Shown in pieces: positions 10,419 to 21,731 of a DNA stretch of 64,000 nucleotides. The translations under genes and the position numbers were made by a program. Origin of the DNA: Rapana venosa (lineage: Eukaryota > Mollusca > Gastropoda > Neogastropoda > Muricidae); contig CM054165.1 in NCBI GenBank assembly GCA_028751875.1, forward strand, positions 29,333,335 to 29,397,334. Reading direction: 5' to 3'. The notes beneath the pieces are model-generated. The model had not been told where the DNA came from. It saw only the letters and a program-made list of their open reading frames with translations, and ran no database searches. How positions within the stretch are numbered: the stretch's first letter is position 1; each line of letters begins with the position of its first letter.

Positions 10419-11371
10419 TTATATTTTGATATAGTTTAGAGATAATTCAGTACAACAAAAAAAGTTAAAACTTGATTTCTGAGTTAAGTTATGTTCTGTC
10501 TGGATTTGAGTTAATGAGAGATAGGGGAACCAACTCTTGGCACTTTAGTTGGTGTTCTACATCCAATGGAATATTTTGGAGAAAAATAGTTAAATCCTCA
10601 AAATCCATGTAGCATTACTATCTCACTTTTTGTGTGTTTTAGTGTAAAATAAGTAAATAAATGATAAAAAGCCTATGAAAAAATGTTCACACACACACAC
10701 TTACCTTGAAAAGGCTTAAGTATTCAGCATCTAACCCACAAGAAAGAATCACATTGATTCCACACACAATAATGTTTTATCAGGCTCAGAAATCTCTTTC
10801 AAGTAAAATATGCTGGCACTGCTTGTTTCTGCCTTTAGGCTGTCTTTGTAATAATTTTTGTTGTGAAAAATCGTGCATTCAGAGTAACCTAGAAAGAAGT
10901 CCTAAAGTGTACACACAAAGCAACTGACAGTTAAAGGGAACTGACTCATTTGAAAGGAAACTGATTCAGCAAACAGCACATGTAGTTTCCATTGTATTGA
11001 ACACAATTGAATGTCTAAAAATGTATCTAATGTTTTGTATGATCAGATACAACTCAGCGTTTGACGTGCAGTCAGTCATTGAGTTAACAGGCTTTTAATC
11101 CAATCCAATCTTGTAGTGAGTTAGCAAGATTCTAGTTAGAGGCCTTGAGGATGAAACATGACAAGCCTGGATGTAGCTAGCAGGGCTTGTGTGATCAGAG
11201 TGTGTTGTGTGGGAATGGCAGGGCAGCTAAGTCACAGAAGAGATGAAATAAAAACAGTATATTCAAAGACAACTGTTTAAATTGCAGCTCATCATGCTCA
11301 AGACACACAGGCACTCACATGCACTCACACACACACAGAGGAATGAATGACAAAATGTACAAAAGTGCATA
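10419..11371. other. No recognisable feature
   Basis: AT-rich sequence. Nothing beyond short CA patches near 10689 and 11330 could be supported. Confidence 0.5.
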
Positions 11372-11440
11372 CAGATGGGACTGGATACTCATGAGCACAT
11401 GAGTGCTTATTCCATTATCCTTAAAATCAGAGAATAAAAA
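11372..11440 (+). mobile_element. SINE-1 3' end, diverged
   Basis: GGGACTGGATACTCATGAGC followed by GAGTGCTTATTCCATTATCC and an AAT-rich tail. Confidence 0.75.
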
Positions 11441-11482
11441 ATGATTTAAAAATTGGACACACACAAAACACACCCACCCACC

Positions 11483-12235
11483 AGCCACCATGGCGCAGTG
11501 GTTAGCGCCTTGGGTTACGGACTGGAAGGTCGCGGGTTCGATTCCTATAAGAGCCGTAGGGATATTTCGGACTCCGGTGGGCTCCTACCCAGAGTGAGTG
11601 TGATGTGGGCTCAGTGGGAAGACTGGAACCACACAGTCGAGCTTCATCCACTTTACGGATGCGAGTTTGAGAGTGTTGCTCAAATTACCTGACCAACACT
11701 GCAGGTATGTGTATCTCTTGGGCCCAGTTGACGCTGGGATATATTATGATAGTAAGCATAGAGTACAACCCTGTCAAGTAGTCCCAAAGCATATGCACTT
11801 CCACAGCGGCATCATTACGTCATCCTCATTGTCATTGATCATCATGCAATAAAAAAAAAAGCCTCTGATTCCATGGTCCCAGTTGCTCTGGTCTCATGGT
11901 GACCTCAGATTCGGTTTCTCCATACACTTCTGTGCCTGTGGTGAGTTTGTGTCAAAGCCTTCCGGGTTGGAGGTTTGTGGGAGCCGTTGTTGGAGGGACG
12001 TTGTGGTGGTTGCCACCTCGGGTGGGCAACTCACTCAGTCTGGCTCCTTGACTGAGCTAATACTGTCGTTAGTAGGGGGCTTAGTAGGTGGTGTCTTGCG
12101 TATGTTAGCTCAGAACAGGCACCACTGAACACCACCAAAGTGACCCAGCAGCAGTGCAGGGCCCCTCTGGCTGGTAGCCCCATGGCAGCCTGATAGGGAT
12201 GGGCTCCCTGTGGGCCTCTGATTCTGAGGATGAGA
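11483..12235 (+). mobile_element. SINE-2, long tRNA-headed SINE
   Basis: The head GCCACCATGGCGCAGTGGTT has an A-box (TGGCGCAGTGG) and a perfect B-box (GGTTCGATTCC). A body of roughly 650 bp follows, shared with 24931-25665 and, for its 3' part, with 42782-43133. The body includes a GGGTGGGCAACTCACTCAGT block and a CACCACTGAACACCACCAAA block. Here the copy stops at GATGAGACATAAC, while the other two continue about 90 bp further to GATGAGGCAGC. It is long for a SINE, so it may be a composite of a SINE and another repeat. Confidence 0.85.
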
Positions 12236-12604
12236 CATAACCATATATATATAGGTAGAACTCAAAAGCAAATGTATGAATAAATAGTAAATTTATTACT
12301 TTTGACTTTATTATGGGTTTCTCTTTACAAAAGTAGCCTACCTTTCTCCTCAGGACTCACACCATGAAATAACTTGTGAACCAGAATAGGATATCTACAA
12401 ACCTCATGTCAATCTCAGTGTGTGACAGCCCTTAGTACACTGTTGTGGTATCTAGCAAAGGAAACTGCCATGTGATCTGAATAGAATGCTGCACTCTGGA
12501 CATAGGTGTTTCCATAGAGCCAGGGTAAAATTGTCTCAGCATACAGCTTATAGGGCTGAAGCTCAGTCTGTTTGTAGGAGACCGTCACTGTCACCATCGC
12601 TGAT
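12236..12604. other. Unassigned; open frame on minus strand
   Basis: A minus-strand frame 12415-12600 reads YKQTELQPYKLYAETILPWL and is not recognised. It directly follows the RTE stop codon on that strand and could be chance or a remnant exon. Confidence 0.3.
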
Positions 12605-12607
12605 CCC

Positions 12608-14400
12608 TCAGATTCCGAATGCTTTGGGGTGCCTTTGAAGCTTGTCAACCACCTTTCTCCAGTCCTCGCATCTCTCAGCTGCTCTCAGGGTGTCTCTCAG
12701 CTCCATGTTTGTCCACTTTTGAATGTTGTCCTCCCATCTCTTCCTTTGTCCGCCTCTTCTTCTTCCTCCCCTCACTGTGCCTTGTAGGATTTTTTTTAGC
12801 AAGACCAGAGGAGCATGTGACATGACCAAACTACTTCAGTTTTCCTTGTCTGACGAGTGTTTTGAAGGTCAGTATAGGGCCCGATTTCAATGTGGATGCG
12901 TCTCTTGACTTCTTCATTCGTGATGTGGTCTTTGTATGAGATGCCTAAGAGTCTTCAGAAGCACCTCATTTCTAGAGCTCTTATTCTTCTCTCTAAGTCC
13001 GCTGTGAGGGTCCATGATTCACATGCATATAAGAAGATTGACATGACCAGAGAATGCATCAGTCTGATTTTGGAAGTGATGGTAATTTTCCTGTTGCTCC
13101 AGATGGGTTTGAGCTTGGTCATTGCGGCTGTGGTCTGGGCAATTCTTGACAGTTTTTCTGGTTTTGATCCCTCGTCTGTCACGATAGATCCCAAATATTT
13201 GAATCTGTGAACGTTTTCAAGTTTCTGGTCTTTGATTTTGATTTGTGATGTGAAGTTGCTGTTTGTCATCACTTTTGTTTTTTCCCTGCTGATTTTCATA
13301 CCAAATTTTGTTGGGTTTTCTTCTACAGGGTTCACTAAGTCTGTTAGTTCTTGCTCGTGACCAGCTAATCCGTCAATATCATCAGCGAAACGCAAGTTTG
13401 TGATTGTTCGCCCTCCAATACTCACTGTTCCTTCATGTTCTTCTAGTGCTTCTTCCATGATTCTCTCAAGAAATAGATTGAAGAGAGTAGGGTAGAGCAG
13501 CCCGCCCTGGCGCACCGACCGTTGTCCAAACCAATCTCCTGTGTTGTTGTTGTGAAACACTGCACTTGTTGCATTCTTATAGAGGCTCTGTATGACTTTG
13601 ATTAGGTTGGCATTGATGTTATAGAGGCTCATAGTTGCCCACAGTGCAGCGTGCCAAACTCTGTCGAATGCTTTCTTAAAATCAATAAAGACATGGTAGA
13701 GGTCCTGTTGATGCTGGAGATATTTTTCCATTTTGAGTCTTATGTTAAAGATCTGCTCTGTTGTACTGCGTCCAAGTCTGAAACCAGCTTGTTCTTTTGT
13801 GATGATTCTTTCAGCCTGTGGTTTGAGCCTGTTCAGTAAGATCTTCAGCATCACTTTGATTGGGTGACTGATGAGACTGATGGTGTTGTAGTTCTGGCAT
13901 TGTTGGAGGTTGCCTTTTTTAGGAAGTGTTATTATAAGGGATTGTGTCCACGCTTTTGGCCATACTCCAGTCTGCCAGATCTTGTTGCGATTCGGTGGAG
14001 TAGGTCTATACATGGATCACCTCCTTCTTGCACCATTTCAGCTGGGACATTATCAACACCCGCAGATTTTCCTGGTTTTAGAGATGAGACTGCTTTTACA
14101 ACTTCCTCTCTCAGTAAACTACATGAGGCTGTTTCAGATGACGGTGGGACATTCAGCACTGCAGAATCTCCAGTTGCTCTATGCAAGTATAACTCATCAC
14201 AATATTCCGTCCATCTGTTCATTATGTCTTCCTCTTTTGTCAAGCACTTTCCCGTTTTATCTTGTATGGTGGAGATTCTTGTTGATTTTGTTGCAGTTAA
14301 GTCTTTTACCAGTTGATAGGCCTTCTTACTGTCATTTCTTTCCAAGCTGGTTTCTATCTCCTCACATTTCTCCTCTATCCATTTTTTCCATAGCATCTTT
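12608..14400 (-). pseudogene. RTE reverse transcriptase and C-terminus
   Basis: RT text runs LKPGKSAGVDNVPAEMVQEG, then WTQSLIITLPKKGNLQQCQN, EQAGFRLGRSTTEQIFNIRL, FIDFKKAFDRVWHAALW, SVRQGGLLYPTLFNLFLERI (normally RQGCLLSPTLF) and the catalytic LRFADDIDGLAG. The C-terminal part FLYACESWTLTADLERRIRA and GTVRGGRRRGGQRKRWEDN follows after a stop near 12955 and a frame change. Apart from the RQG block, the domain looks little changed. Confidence 0.9.
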
Positions 14401-14649
14401 CATTCCTTTCTTCACCTTTTTGGTTGCTTCTTTATACTTTCTTGCCCCTTCTGCACTCTACTTCTGACTCTTCAGTTCTCTGCGCTTATCACAAAGCTCT
14501 AGGACTTCCTCGGAAACCCATGGTTTCTTTATTATCCTCTTTCTTCCAAGGAGCTCTTTTCCTGCTTCATTGAAGGAGTCATTGAATGTGTTGATCATAC
14601 TTTCCATTTCAATGTCTTCTTCCAGTGCCAAGAGGGGGTACACATTTCC

Positions 14650-15530
14650 CGCCAATGTTTGCTTGGAATGATCCTAATATGATTGGGTCCTTCAGCTTAT
14701 CTAAACTGAACTTCATTTGGAAGCTTCCCTGTTTTCTGTTCTTCTTTAAGCGTACTGAGAATGTCATCATTACTAGCTCATGGTTGCTGGCAATGTCTGC
14801 ACCTGGAAAGCTTCTGGTTTTGGTGATGTTTACGCTTGTCTGGAAATGGCGTTGTACCAAGATATAATCTATCTGGTTGTGGTATTCTCCCCCTGGGCTG
14901 TGCCATGTCCATCTCCTAGACGCTTTGTGCACTCCAAAGGTGTTTGTGAGTTTAAGATCATTGCACCTGGCAAATTCTAATAGTCTTAAACCTCTGTTGT
15001 TGATGCTGTTGTTACAGTATCGCCCACAAGTGCCTTTCCAGTCTTCATCTTTCCATACCATCGCATTCCAGTCTCCTTGAACTATCAAGATGTCTTTCTT
15101 TGGTGTATCATCAATAACTTCTTGAAGATGGCTGTAGAATTCTTCAACTTCTTCATCATCATGGTCTGTTGTTGGAGCATATGCCTGTATGATTGTAATG
15201 TTGAAGGGTGATGCTTTGAGTCGTATTGACATGAGTCAGCTTGAGATGGGATGGCATCCCATGACGGCATTTGCAGTTTCTTTGTGTACGAGGATTCCCA
15301 CTCCATGTTCATGCCGGTCTTCTCTGCCACTATAGTAAAGTTTATGACTTTCCTGCATTTTTATTTCCCTAAAGTTTTTCCATCTCATTTCGCTTATGCC
15401 AAGGATGTTCCACTGATATCTCCTCATTTCATGTTCCAGCTCTCCCAGTTTTCCTGCCTCTCTTAAGGTTCTAATATTCCATGTGCCAATGATGATATTG
15501 TTTCTGGCACGAATGGTCTTAGTTGGATCG
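14650..15530 (-). pseudogene. RTE endonuclease domain
   Basis: On the minus strand: GTWNIRTL, NILGISEMRW, GVGILVHKE, then after a frame change IIQAYAPTTDHDDEEVEEFY, DILIVQGDWNAM, WTWHSPGGEYHNQIDYILV and ASNHELVMM. These are the WN, E, GDWN and NH-type blocks of APE-like endonucleases. The usual SDH triad reads SNH here. One frame shift lies near 15235. Confidence 0.87.
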
Positions 15531-15895
15531 CCAGTAGTATAGTATGATTCTTCTTGTAGTTGACATTTTCATTGGCGTGTCTTGGGCAATGTTGCATGGC
15601 GGAGCCCATCCCTCCCCATGCCAGACCACAGCCGAATTCCTCCTACTTGGTGGCTCGCCCTGGTCTCGAACACATAGCCGTTAAGTTCATCTTGGAACTT
15701 GTCCACCTTGGCGGTTAGTCTTCTTCTTGAAGTCACGCCCAGTGATGCAGTGTTAACATCACCCCCTCACATGGTTTGGCACGCCTGCTGAGGCGAGGTC
15801 CCGGGGTATGGCGCTTGGAGCCAGCATGTGAGAGTTGGATGGTGGAGGAGAACCAGTGCGCCCGTCCTTCTATTAAGAAGCAGCAGCGAAGATAA

Positions 15896-16335
15896 CAAAG
15901 GTACCTCAAGCTGTGTTTTTCTCCCCTCACAAATGTTTGATTTTTGGGGAGTTCTTTTCAGTTCTTGATTTTTTGTTAGTGGTGTTGTTGTTGTAGGTGG
16001 ATTTTGTATTTTTTTCTTTTTCTTTGCCTTCTTTCTGTATGAGCATGGTTGCAGCTTGGGGGGAGCTTGTTCTCAAATGTATGATCTAAAATGGTGTACG
16101 GAAAACACTACCTTCATGCTACGTTGATAACTAATGCTCATTAGCTGCCGATTTAAATGAGTAAAATGTAATGTTTCAAGTATGCCATACGCTATTTGCT
16201 TGTTATTGCTCTCAATATATGTATGTATAATATTCATGTTTTCTGAATAAAAATCTATTTAAACCAGCTTTAAAAAAGGTACTATCTCTCTCCAGAGCCC
16301 CCTATACCTCTTACATGAGATGTAGGAGACATTGG
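15896..16335. other. No recognisable feature
   Basis: T-rich sequence to about 16080, then AT-rich. Nothing supportable. Confidence 0.5.
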
Positions 16336-16830
16336 CCATCAATTTCCCACATGAGAGTTTGTGGAGACTCTGCTACTCAATCATTTCTACAAACTGTACA
16401 CTTTCTTGAAACCAGATGGGTGTGATATTGATTTTATCTGGATCACAGACCACAAGGGCAAAATTGTTGACCGACTTGCAAAATGTGCCATTGGGAAGGG
16501 GATCTCAAAGTCTACCGTGCCATACAGAGATCTGAAACCTAACAGCAAACAGTACACTCCCTCGTCCCTCTGGCAAGAGGATTGGTATGTTCAGACGGAC
16601 AACAAACTTTTCCAGATTCACACTACCTGAAAGAAGTACTCCTGTGTGTGCCAAAAACTGAAGGGAAGCAACAAGGCCCACCAGGATACACACGGGTCAT
16701 TCTCATATCACTCATGTTCATTGTCTTAAAGGCAAGGGAACCCCATGCTGTGTGACTCGTGATGTGTGAGTAACCATCAAGCATCTGCTTCTGGAGTGCT
16801 GAGATGTCTAAGGATGTTAGGCATAAGCAT
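16336..16830 (+). mobile_element. I-like LINE fragment: RNase H end and Cys/His tail
   Basis: The frame 16361-16630 reads DFIWITDHKGKIVDRLAK, which fits the last RNase H block (W-I-x-x-H-x-G, then a D followed by R-L-A-K). It then has VPYRDLKPNSKQYTPSSLWQ, as in I-type LINEs. Further on, in shifted frames, come TPCCVTRDV and VTIKHLLLEC, the usual terminal Cys/His motif. No upstream RT is seen. Confidence 0.75.
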
Positions 16831-17049
16831 GTTACTGCAGAATCCCAAAAGTTTCCTTTTTGGGATGTTCAACAAGACAACATTTTTTACTTCTAAGAAA
16901 ATATGGCTGTTTCAGTGTGATATGGGTAAAGATGTCATAGCTAGTCACAAAGAACAAGGTTGTTTTAAGGAATCTAGTTTTGGTTTTATCTAATTTTATC
17001 TGCAGTTCATGTTGTTTCTCCCACAACGCAGCGACTGTCCTGAGTTGAC

Positions 17050-17215
17050 CCTTATAGTTAGCCAGGGCATTGATACAAGGAACGGCTGTAGAGTTGATTT
17101 TATACCCCGTTTTAATCTGTATATAGTTGTAGATTTTAAATGTTACAAAGTGACATCCTCAATGTGGTCTTTGTGGTCAGCGGGACTATAAACAACCAGA
17201 CTGGATTGGATTGAA
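17050..17215. repeat. Dispersed repeat shared with 8800-8965
   Basis: Second copy of the unnamed repeat, same orientation, ending in CCAGACTGGATTGGATTG. Confidence 0.65.
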
Positions 17216-18439
17216 TCATTTCAAATCACCATTTTTGTTGCAATCATGAGAGTGTGACATCCCAAAGAAGATGAAACATTAGTGGTTAAGACTTTGACAC
17301 ACAGTTTTGAAATGAACCCTGACAACTCAGCTCAACAGTCAAACTTAGTGGATGTCTGAGAGAGCCTTTTTTAAATTAGAAAGCAATCCTTAAAAAAATG
17401 ATAATGGTAACAAGATATTACAAATGAATAAAGTAAACCCCTGAACTCACTCCCAAGAAACTTCAAACCATGAAAGCAAAAATCATAACAAGCTCCCCAC
17501 TGTTGAATGATATATGAGTTTATCAATAGAAATGGCATATTCCTACATACACTGTATGATTATAAACAGGTTGTGGCATCTTCACTTAGTTAACAATATC
17601 TTGATGACCAGTTGGCAATGCATACTAAGAACTGTTAACAGAATGTGGATCTCTTACAACTAACATGACCTTGCAACGGTGGCAAAGAAAGATACTTGGG
17701 GATAATGGTTGATTTGAAAAGGCTACTTTATCTATTTTTCCAAGAAAAAATCATGGTTTAATGTCACACTTCTTCTTAATATCTAGATCTTGAAGCAGTA
17801 TGTCATAGTACCAGTGCTAAAAGAAATACAACTTCGGTCATTATCATCAAGCTGCTGACCAGTTGCTCTCATTTTTCATGTATTCAACAGGTTGGGAAAA
17901 TGACACAAAATGCCTGCGACATTATGGCAAAGAAAGGTGATATCACTTCCCATAATCATGTCTGACTTTGGAAAGGAGGATGTTTTGCTGACCAACTAGT
18001 CCAACTTATCCATCACATCAGAGAAACAGTTTGCCAGGAGGAGAAATACACTGACCACTTTTTTTTTTAGACGTGAAAGTGGGTGGTGACAGGATCTGGC
18101 ATGTAAGACTTGCATTAGTCTGGGAGAAACCATTTGAAACCAAACTCATTGACAATTGCCGTGACCTTGACAGTTCTTGATGCTGCACATGTTCACTCTG
18201 GCACATTGTTACCTAACATCCAATGCCCGGTATGTGGACTCCAAAGTTATTGTGATTCTGGCTTTTTTGCTGTGACAGATTACCCCCCCTTACCCTCTCC
18301 CCCCCTCACCATGGATTCACAGAGCCGAACATTTAGTTAGGAAAAAGAAGGGAAGTAACTGTGCTTCAACCTCCCCACTCATCCCTTCCACCAATGCCAG
18401 TGATGGAAAGAGCAAGCTGGCCAGAAAGAGAATTCAATG
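17216..18439. other. No recognisable feature
   Basis: AT-rich unique-looking DNA. Only short frames, none with a recognisable motif. Confidence 0.5.
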
Positions 18440-19060
18440 TAACGTTTTTAAGTTATGTTACCCAACACGTGTTACCATGCTCATCTATGAACATTAACTA
18501 TGCTTGCTTGAGTAGTCTATTCATGTCCATTTTTAACAGTCTAGTCCAGTAACCAATACACCTGACTGCATTTTTTATGTATAAAGGGTAGCCTTCTACT
18601 TCTCCATAACCAAACTTATTTGGTAGCTTGAGTAATATGTTTGAGAAATGTTTACAGGTAAAGGTGTGTATCTTTTAAATATCTTTAGTCTATGGAGTCC
18701 TCACATCTCAGAACCATACAAAAGAATTGGCAGTACCTTGACAGAAAACATTCAAAACAAGCAATCCTGAAATATGTGTTTAACTTTGATATATGTTTCA
18801 CACATTTAATGCATGCATTTCTTCCTTTCACTGCAAGAGCAGTAACACCTCTGTTTACACTCATTTTTGTTGTAAACACAAATCGTATGTAATTGTATTC
18901 ATTTACCTCTTCTAACACACTGTCACCAAGTTTCCATTTTTCACTTTTCCTTAAAAATCTGCCTTTGCCAAAAAACCAAACAAAAAACGGTTACTATAGT
19001 TACAGTTCTGCTTCTTCCATTTAGCAATGGAAGTTCTATTCTTTTCAATTCTTTGAAAGT
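18440..19060 (-). mobile_element. LINE-A2 fragment (RT thumb region)
   Basis: On the minus strand: WKLGDSVLEEVNEYNYIRFV, FTTKMSVNRGVTALAVKGRN, then in a shifted frame KFGYGEVEGYPLYIKNAVRC and IDEHGNTCWVT. This is the region after the catalytic box in the LINE-A group. The FTTK-type text is closer to the copy at 62560-63990 than to 2477-6440, hence subfamily A2. Confidence 0.78.
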
Positions 19061-20089
19061 ATGCGGATAGCACCCAACGATATCTGTTTCATTACGGACT
19101 GTTAAGGTAGGTTATTTATCTCAATGTGATGGTCACCATAAAATTTAGCAGTTTTGTCCTTTGCTTTGTTTTGATAATTTTGCTTTGTTCGACTCATTCT
19201 AGGGCCCCACTTAAGAATAAACGTTCTCAGTTCTCGTCTGTCTCTTCTGTCTGTCGGTTCCTCTCTCTCCTCATCTCTCTCCAACCTCAGCCTAGTTAAG
19301 ACCTGTCTACGCTCTAAGAAAAATTTAATATCATATAGACGCTATACTATACGTCATAGAGACATATAAGACGTCATAGAAGATGGCAGCATCTTCCAAA
19401 AGCCTCAATTTATACCGGGTTGTGGTTCAGCATGTAATCTATGAATTGTCTATGGATCTGGTTATTTCGGTGACAAAAATCCTGTTTCCGTCTCCCCTAC
19501 TGAATCAATTGTCTACGTCCATTTGTCTGCCATAGTTCAACTGCACAGGCGTGCTGAAGTGAATCCTGTTTCATTGTGGACTTAGTCTGCCATGTGCTGA
19601 CTATCTGTGTCTGTGTTAGGAAAGCTTATGATAAAGAAATACTGCCAGTGTGTTGTGTGTGTGTCTGTGTGTGTATGTGTGATGTATACGTCACGTGTTG
19701 TTGTTGTGTGCGCGCGTGTGTGTTTGTGCAGGCATGTGTGTGTGTGTTGTGGTGTGAGAGAGAGTCAGTGCAAGTGTGCGTAGTGGTCACGTTGTGTGTT
19801 GTGGTGACAGCAAAAACTTTAGGCACTGTTTTCTTGTCAACCCTAAGTGATCATACTGTCTCAACTCCAGCCTCATTCCATGCCATAGCAATCCTGGGAG
19901 CCCTAGAACGGCTCACACTAGTCATTGTGACGCTTGCCCCCCCGCCTATCACCGCTTTTCCTCTTCCAGCCCCCACTTATGGCTGTGGGTACTCTTGATG
20001 ATACCGTGTCACATGGTCCAGTGCTCAGTAACCTCATGTGTGCTCTGTGCTGTAGGTGTGAACTGTAGGACTGTGGCCATGGGTTAGCA
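19061..20089. other. Unassigned, GT-rich in 19650-19810
   Basis: Contains a degenerate GT stretch at 19650-19810 and otherwise nothing recognised. The 140-codon frame at 19576-19998 is mostly GT-repeat translation. Confidence 0.5.
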
Positions 20090-20645
20090 GCTACATTTAC
20101 TCTCTCTTGCCGTCTCTTCCATGGTTGCTGTCCACGAGAGTAAAGTACAAGGTCAGTACCTTGTTACATGCTCACAGATAAGCACCCTCCGCCTCTGTGA
20201 ATGTCTTCAGTGTACAGCCTTTCGTTCCTCCGCTGCGCTGCAGATACACTAGCTGTACAAACGACCTAGATTCAAATAGTTACCCTTGGTGGTTGCACTC
20301 TTTCTCTATTTCTGTCCATTGCTCTGAAATGACCTCCAGACTCCTTTCCAAAAGCCACTGATGACACTTTAAAATCCAACCCAAGACATACCTTGTTTCC
20401 AACTAGATTGTTTCCCTGTCTGTTTCAACTCATAATCAGTGCCTGCCCTCAACCCAAATCCCCGTTACCCATCAAAATTATTTCTATTCATGTGTTGGTG
20501 TTGTCGTCGTGTGTGTGATGCGTGTGTACTATGGTGTGTGACGTTATGTGTGTTGTGTATAATTTGATTAGGTAAAACAGATTGAGTTGAATTTGTAAGG
20601 AATAGGTTGATGCAAGCACTTTGATTTGTTTTTTACAGTAGAGTG
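20090..20645 (+). mobile_element. LINE-B 3' end, decayed copy
   Basis: Aligns with 59950-60590. Shared are a pair of blocks equivalent to GTCAGTACC and CTCTGTGAATGTCTTC, the CTCTTTCTCTATTT block, and the terminal GCACTTTGATTTGTTTTT. The GT-rich stretch at 20500-20560 sits where the other copy has (GT)n. No frame survives. Confidence 0.78.
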
Positions 20646-21078
20646 CCTTCAAAATTTCATATTATTTATATTTCAAAGTCTCACATATCACTGTAGTGTA
20701 AATGGTATGTCCACTATGTCACGTGTATGTCATCTAGTAGTTTCGGGAAACTACCGGAAAGGACATTAGAACTTACCAGTAAGCAATGTTTGAGTGGAAT
20801 TCTATAGGTATCGACATTAAGGGATATGTGCCCACCTCTGGTTTTTTTCCTGGTTTTCCTCCCTTACTCTAAATACTTTTCGGAGCAGTTCTAAGTTTAA
20901 CTCAGATAGAGGAAAAGGTAATTATGTAAGTTTGATATTGCCCCGATCTGAATCATTCTCCTGCTGAGATTGTTATTTTCTCCTTTTAAAACTTGCAAAG
21001 TGAGAACACACCACAGACAGTCAGGAAGGTTTGTTGAACAGGGATGTTTGTTGCACATGGTTTAATTAGTGCGAGCGT
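20646..21078. other. No recognisable feature
   Basis: Nothing supportable beyond AT-rich sequence. Confidence 0.45.
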
Positions 21079-21480
21079 TCTTGTGTATGGTCTGGTGAAT
21101 CGTGGTCTAAGGTAACGCCTGTTAGAATGCGAAAAGTCCGGTCGGGATTGTGTGGTGGTTCGTATCCGTTTGGGCCCGAAATTTTTCCCCATCCATTTAA
21201 AAACATGAGTGTGGTCTTGGCGCTAATCTTTCGGATGAACGTAAACCGAGGTCCCGTTGTGGATACACAAAACTTTAGCGCACGTAAAGAACCCACGGCA
21301 ACAAGAAGAGTTGACCTGGAAAATTATTTAAAAAAAGCCACTCTGATAGGAAACATTATTACGTTGCAGACCAAAAAGAAGAAAAAAGAAATAAAAAAAG
21401 GTGCGCTCTCTTGTGGGAAGCGCTCTCCCTGGGATAGCAGCCCGAATTTCACCAGAGAAATCTCCGTGACTTAAATGGTA
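21079..21480 (+). mobile_element. SINE-3, degenerate copy
   Basis: Starts GTATGGTCTGGTGAATCGTG, keeps GCGAAAAGTCCGGTCGG, TCTTTCGGATGAACGTAAAC, the CCCACGGCAACAAGAAGAGT block and GCAGCCCGAATTTCACC, and ends in an AT-rich tract to about 21541. Many small deletions. Confidence 0.82.
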
Positions 21481-21541
21481 TATTAATATAATATAATAAA
21501 TATAATTAATAAATATAATATAATATAACTATAATATAATA
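21481..21541. repeat. AT-rich (ATAAT-like) tract
   Basis: Degenerate repeats of ATAAT and AATAT directly after SINE-3, probably its expanded tail. Confidence 0.8.
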
Positions 21542-21731
21542 TTGAACGGAATTGTGCTAGGTGTTTGTCAATGATGAATTGTCCACTCGAGTCTTTGCTT
21601 CTATTTTTGGAAGAAACAAGTTATATCTGATTAAGGAATGTTCTTCAACAGTAGTTAGGTTGTGGGAATCTATGTTATCCTGTCAGTTTTTTAGTCGCTG
21701 GTACAGCCTAACCATTTTTGGCCAGCACTAG

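Larger units (their letters stand above)
12605..15895 (-). mobile_element. RTE-like LINE, near full-length, degenerate
   Basis: About 3.3 kb on the minus strand with one EN+RT frame, the usual size and layout of RTE elements. A leader lies at about 15550-15895, then endonuclease, RT and a short C-terminus ending at 12605. Frameshifts and stops break it. The protein is close to the second copy at 53490-55112, with identical long segments such as FLYACESWTLTADLERR. Confidence 0.9.

Noticed and set aside
11483..11560. tRNA-gene-like A and B boxes (also at 24931 and 36229)
   Set aside because: Boxes are in repeated SINE heads with long conserved bodies; no cloverleaf was supported.
13864..14467. 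Plus-strand frames of 150-185 codons over the RTE element
   Set aside because: Antisense shadows of the minus-strand RT, which has clear motifs.
19576..19998. 140-codon plus-strand frame as a gene
   Set aside because: The core is GT-repeat translation (CVCVCVC) and the remainder has no recognisable motif.
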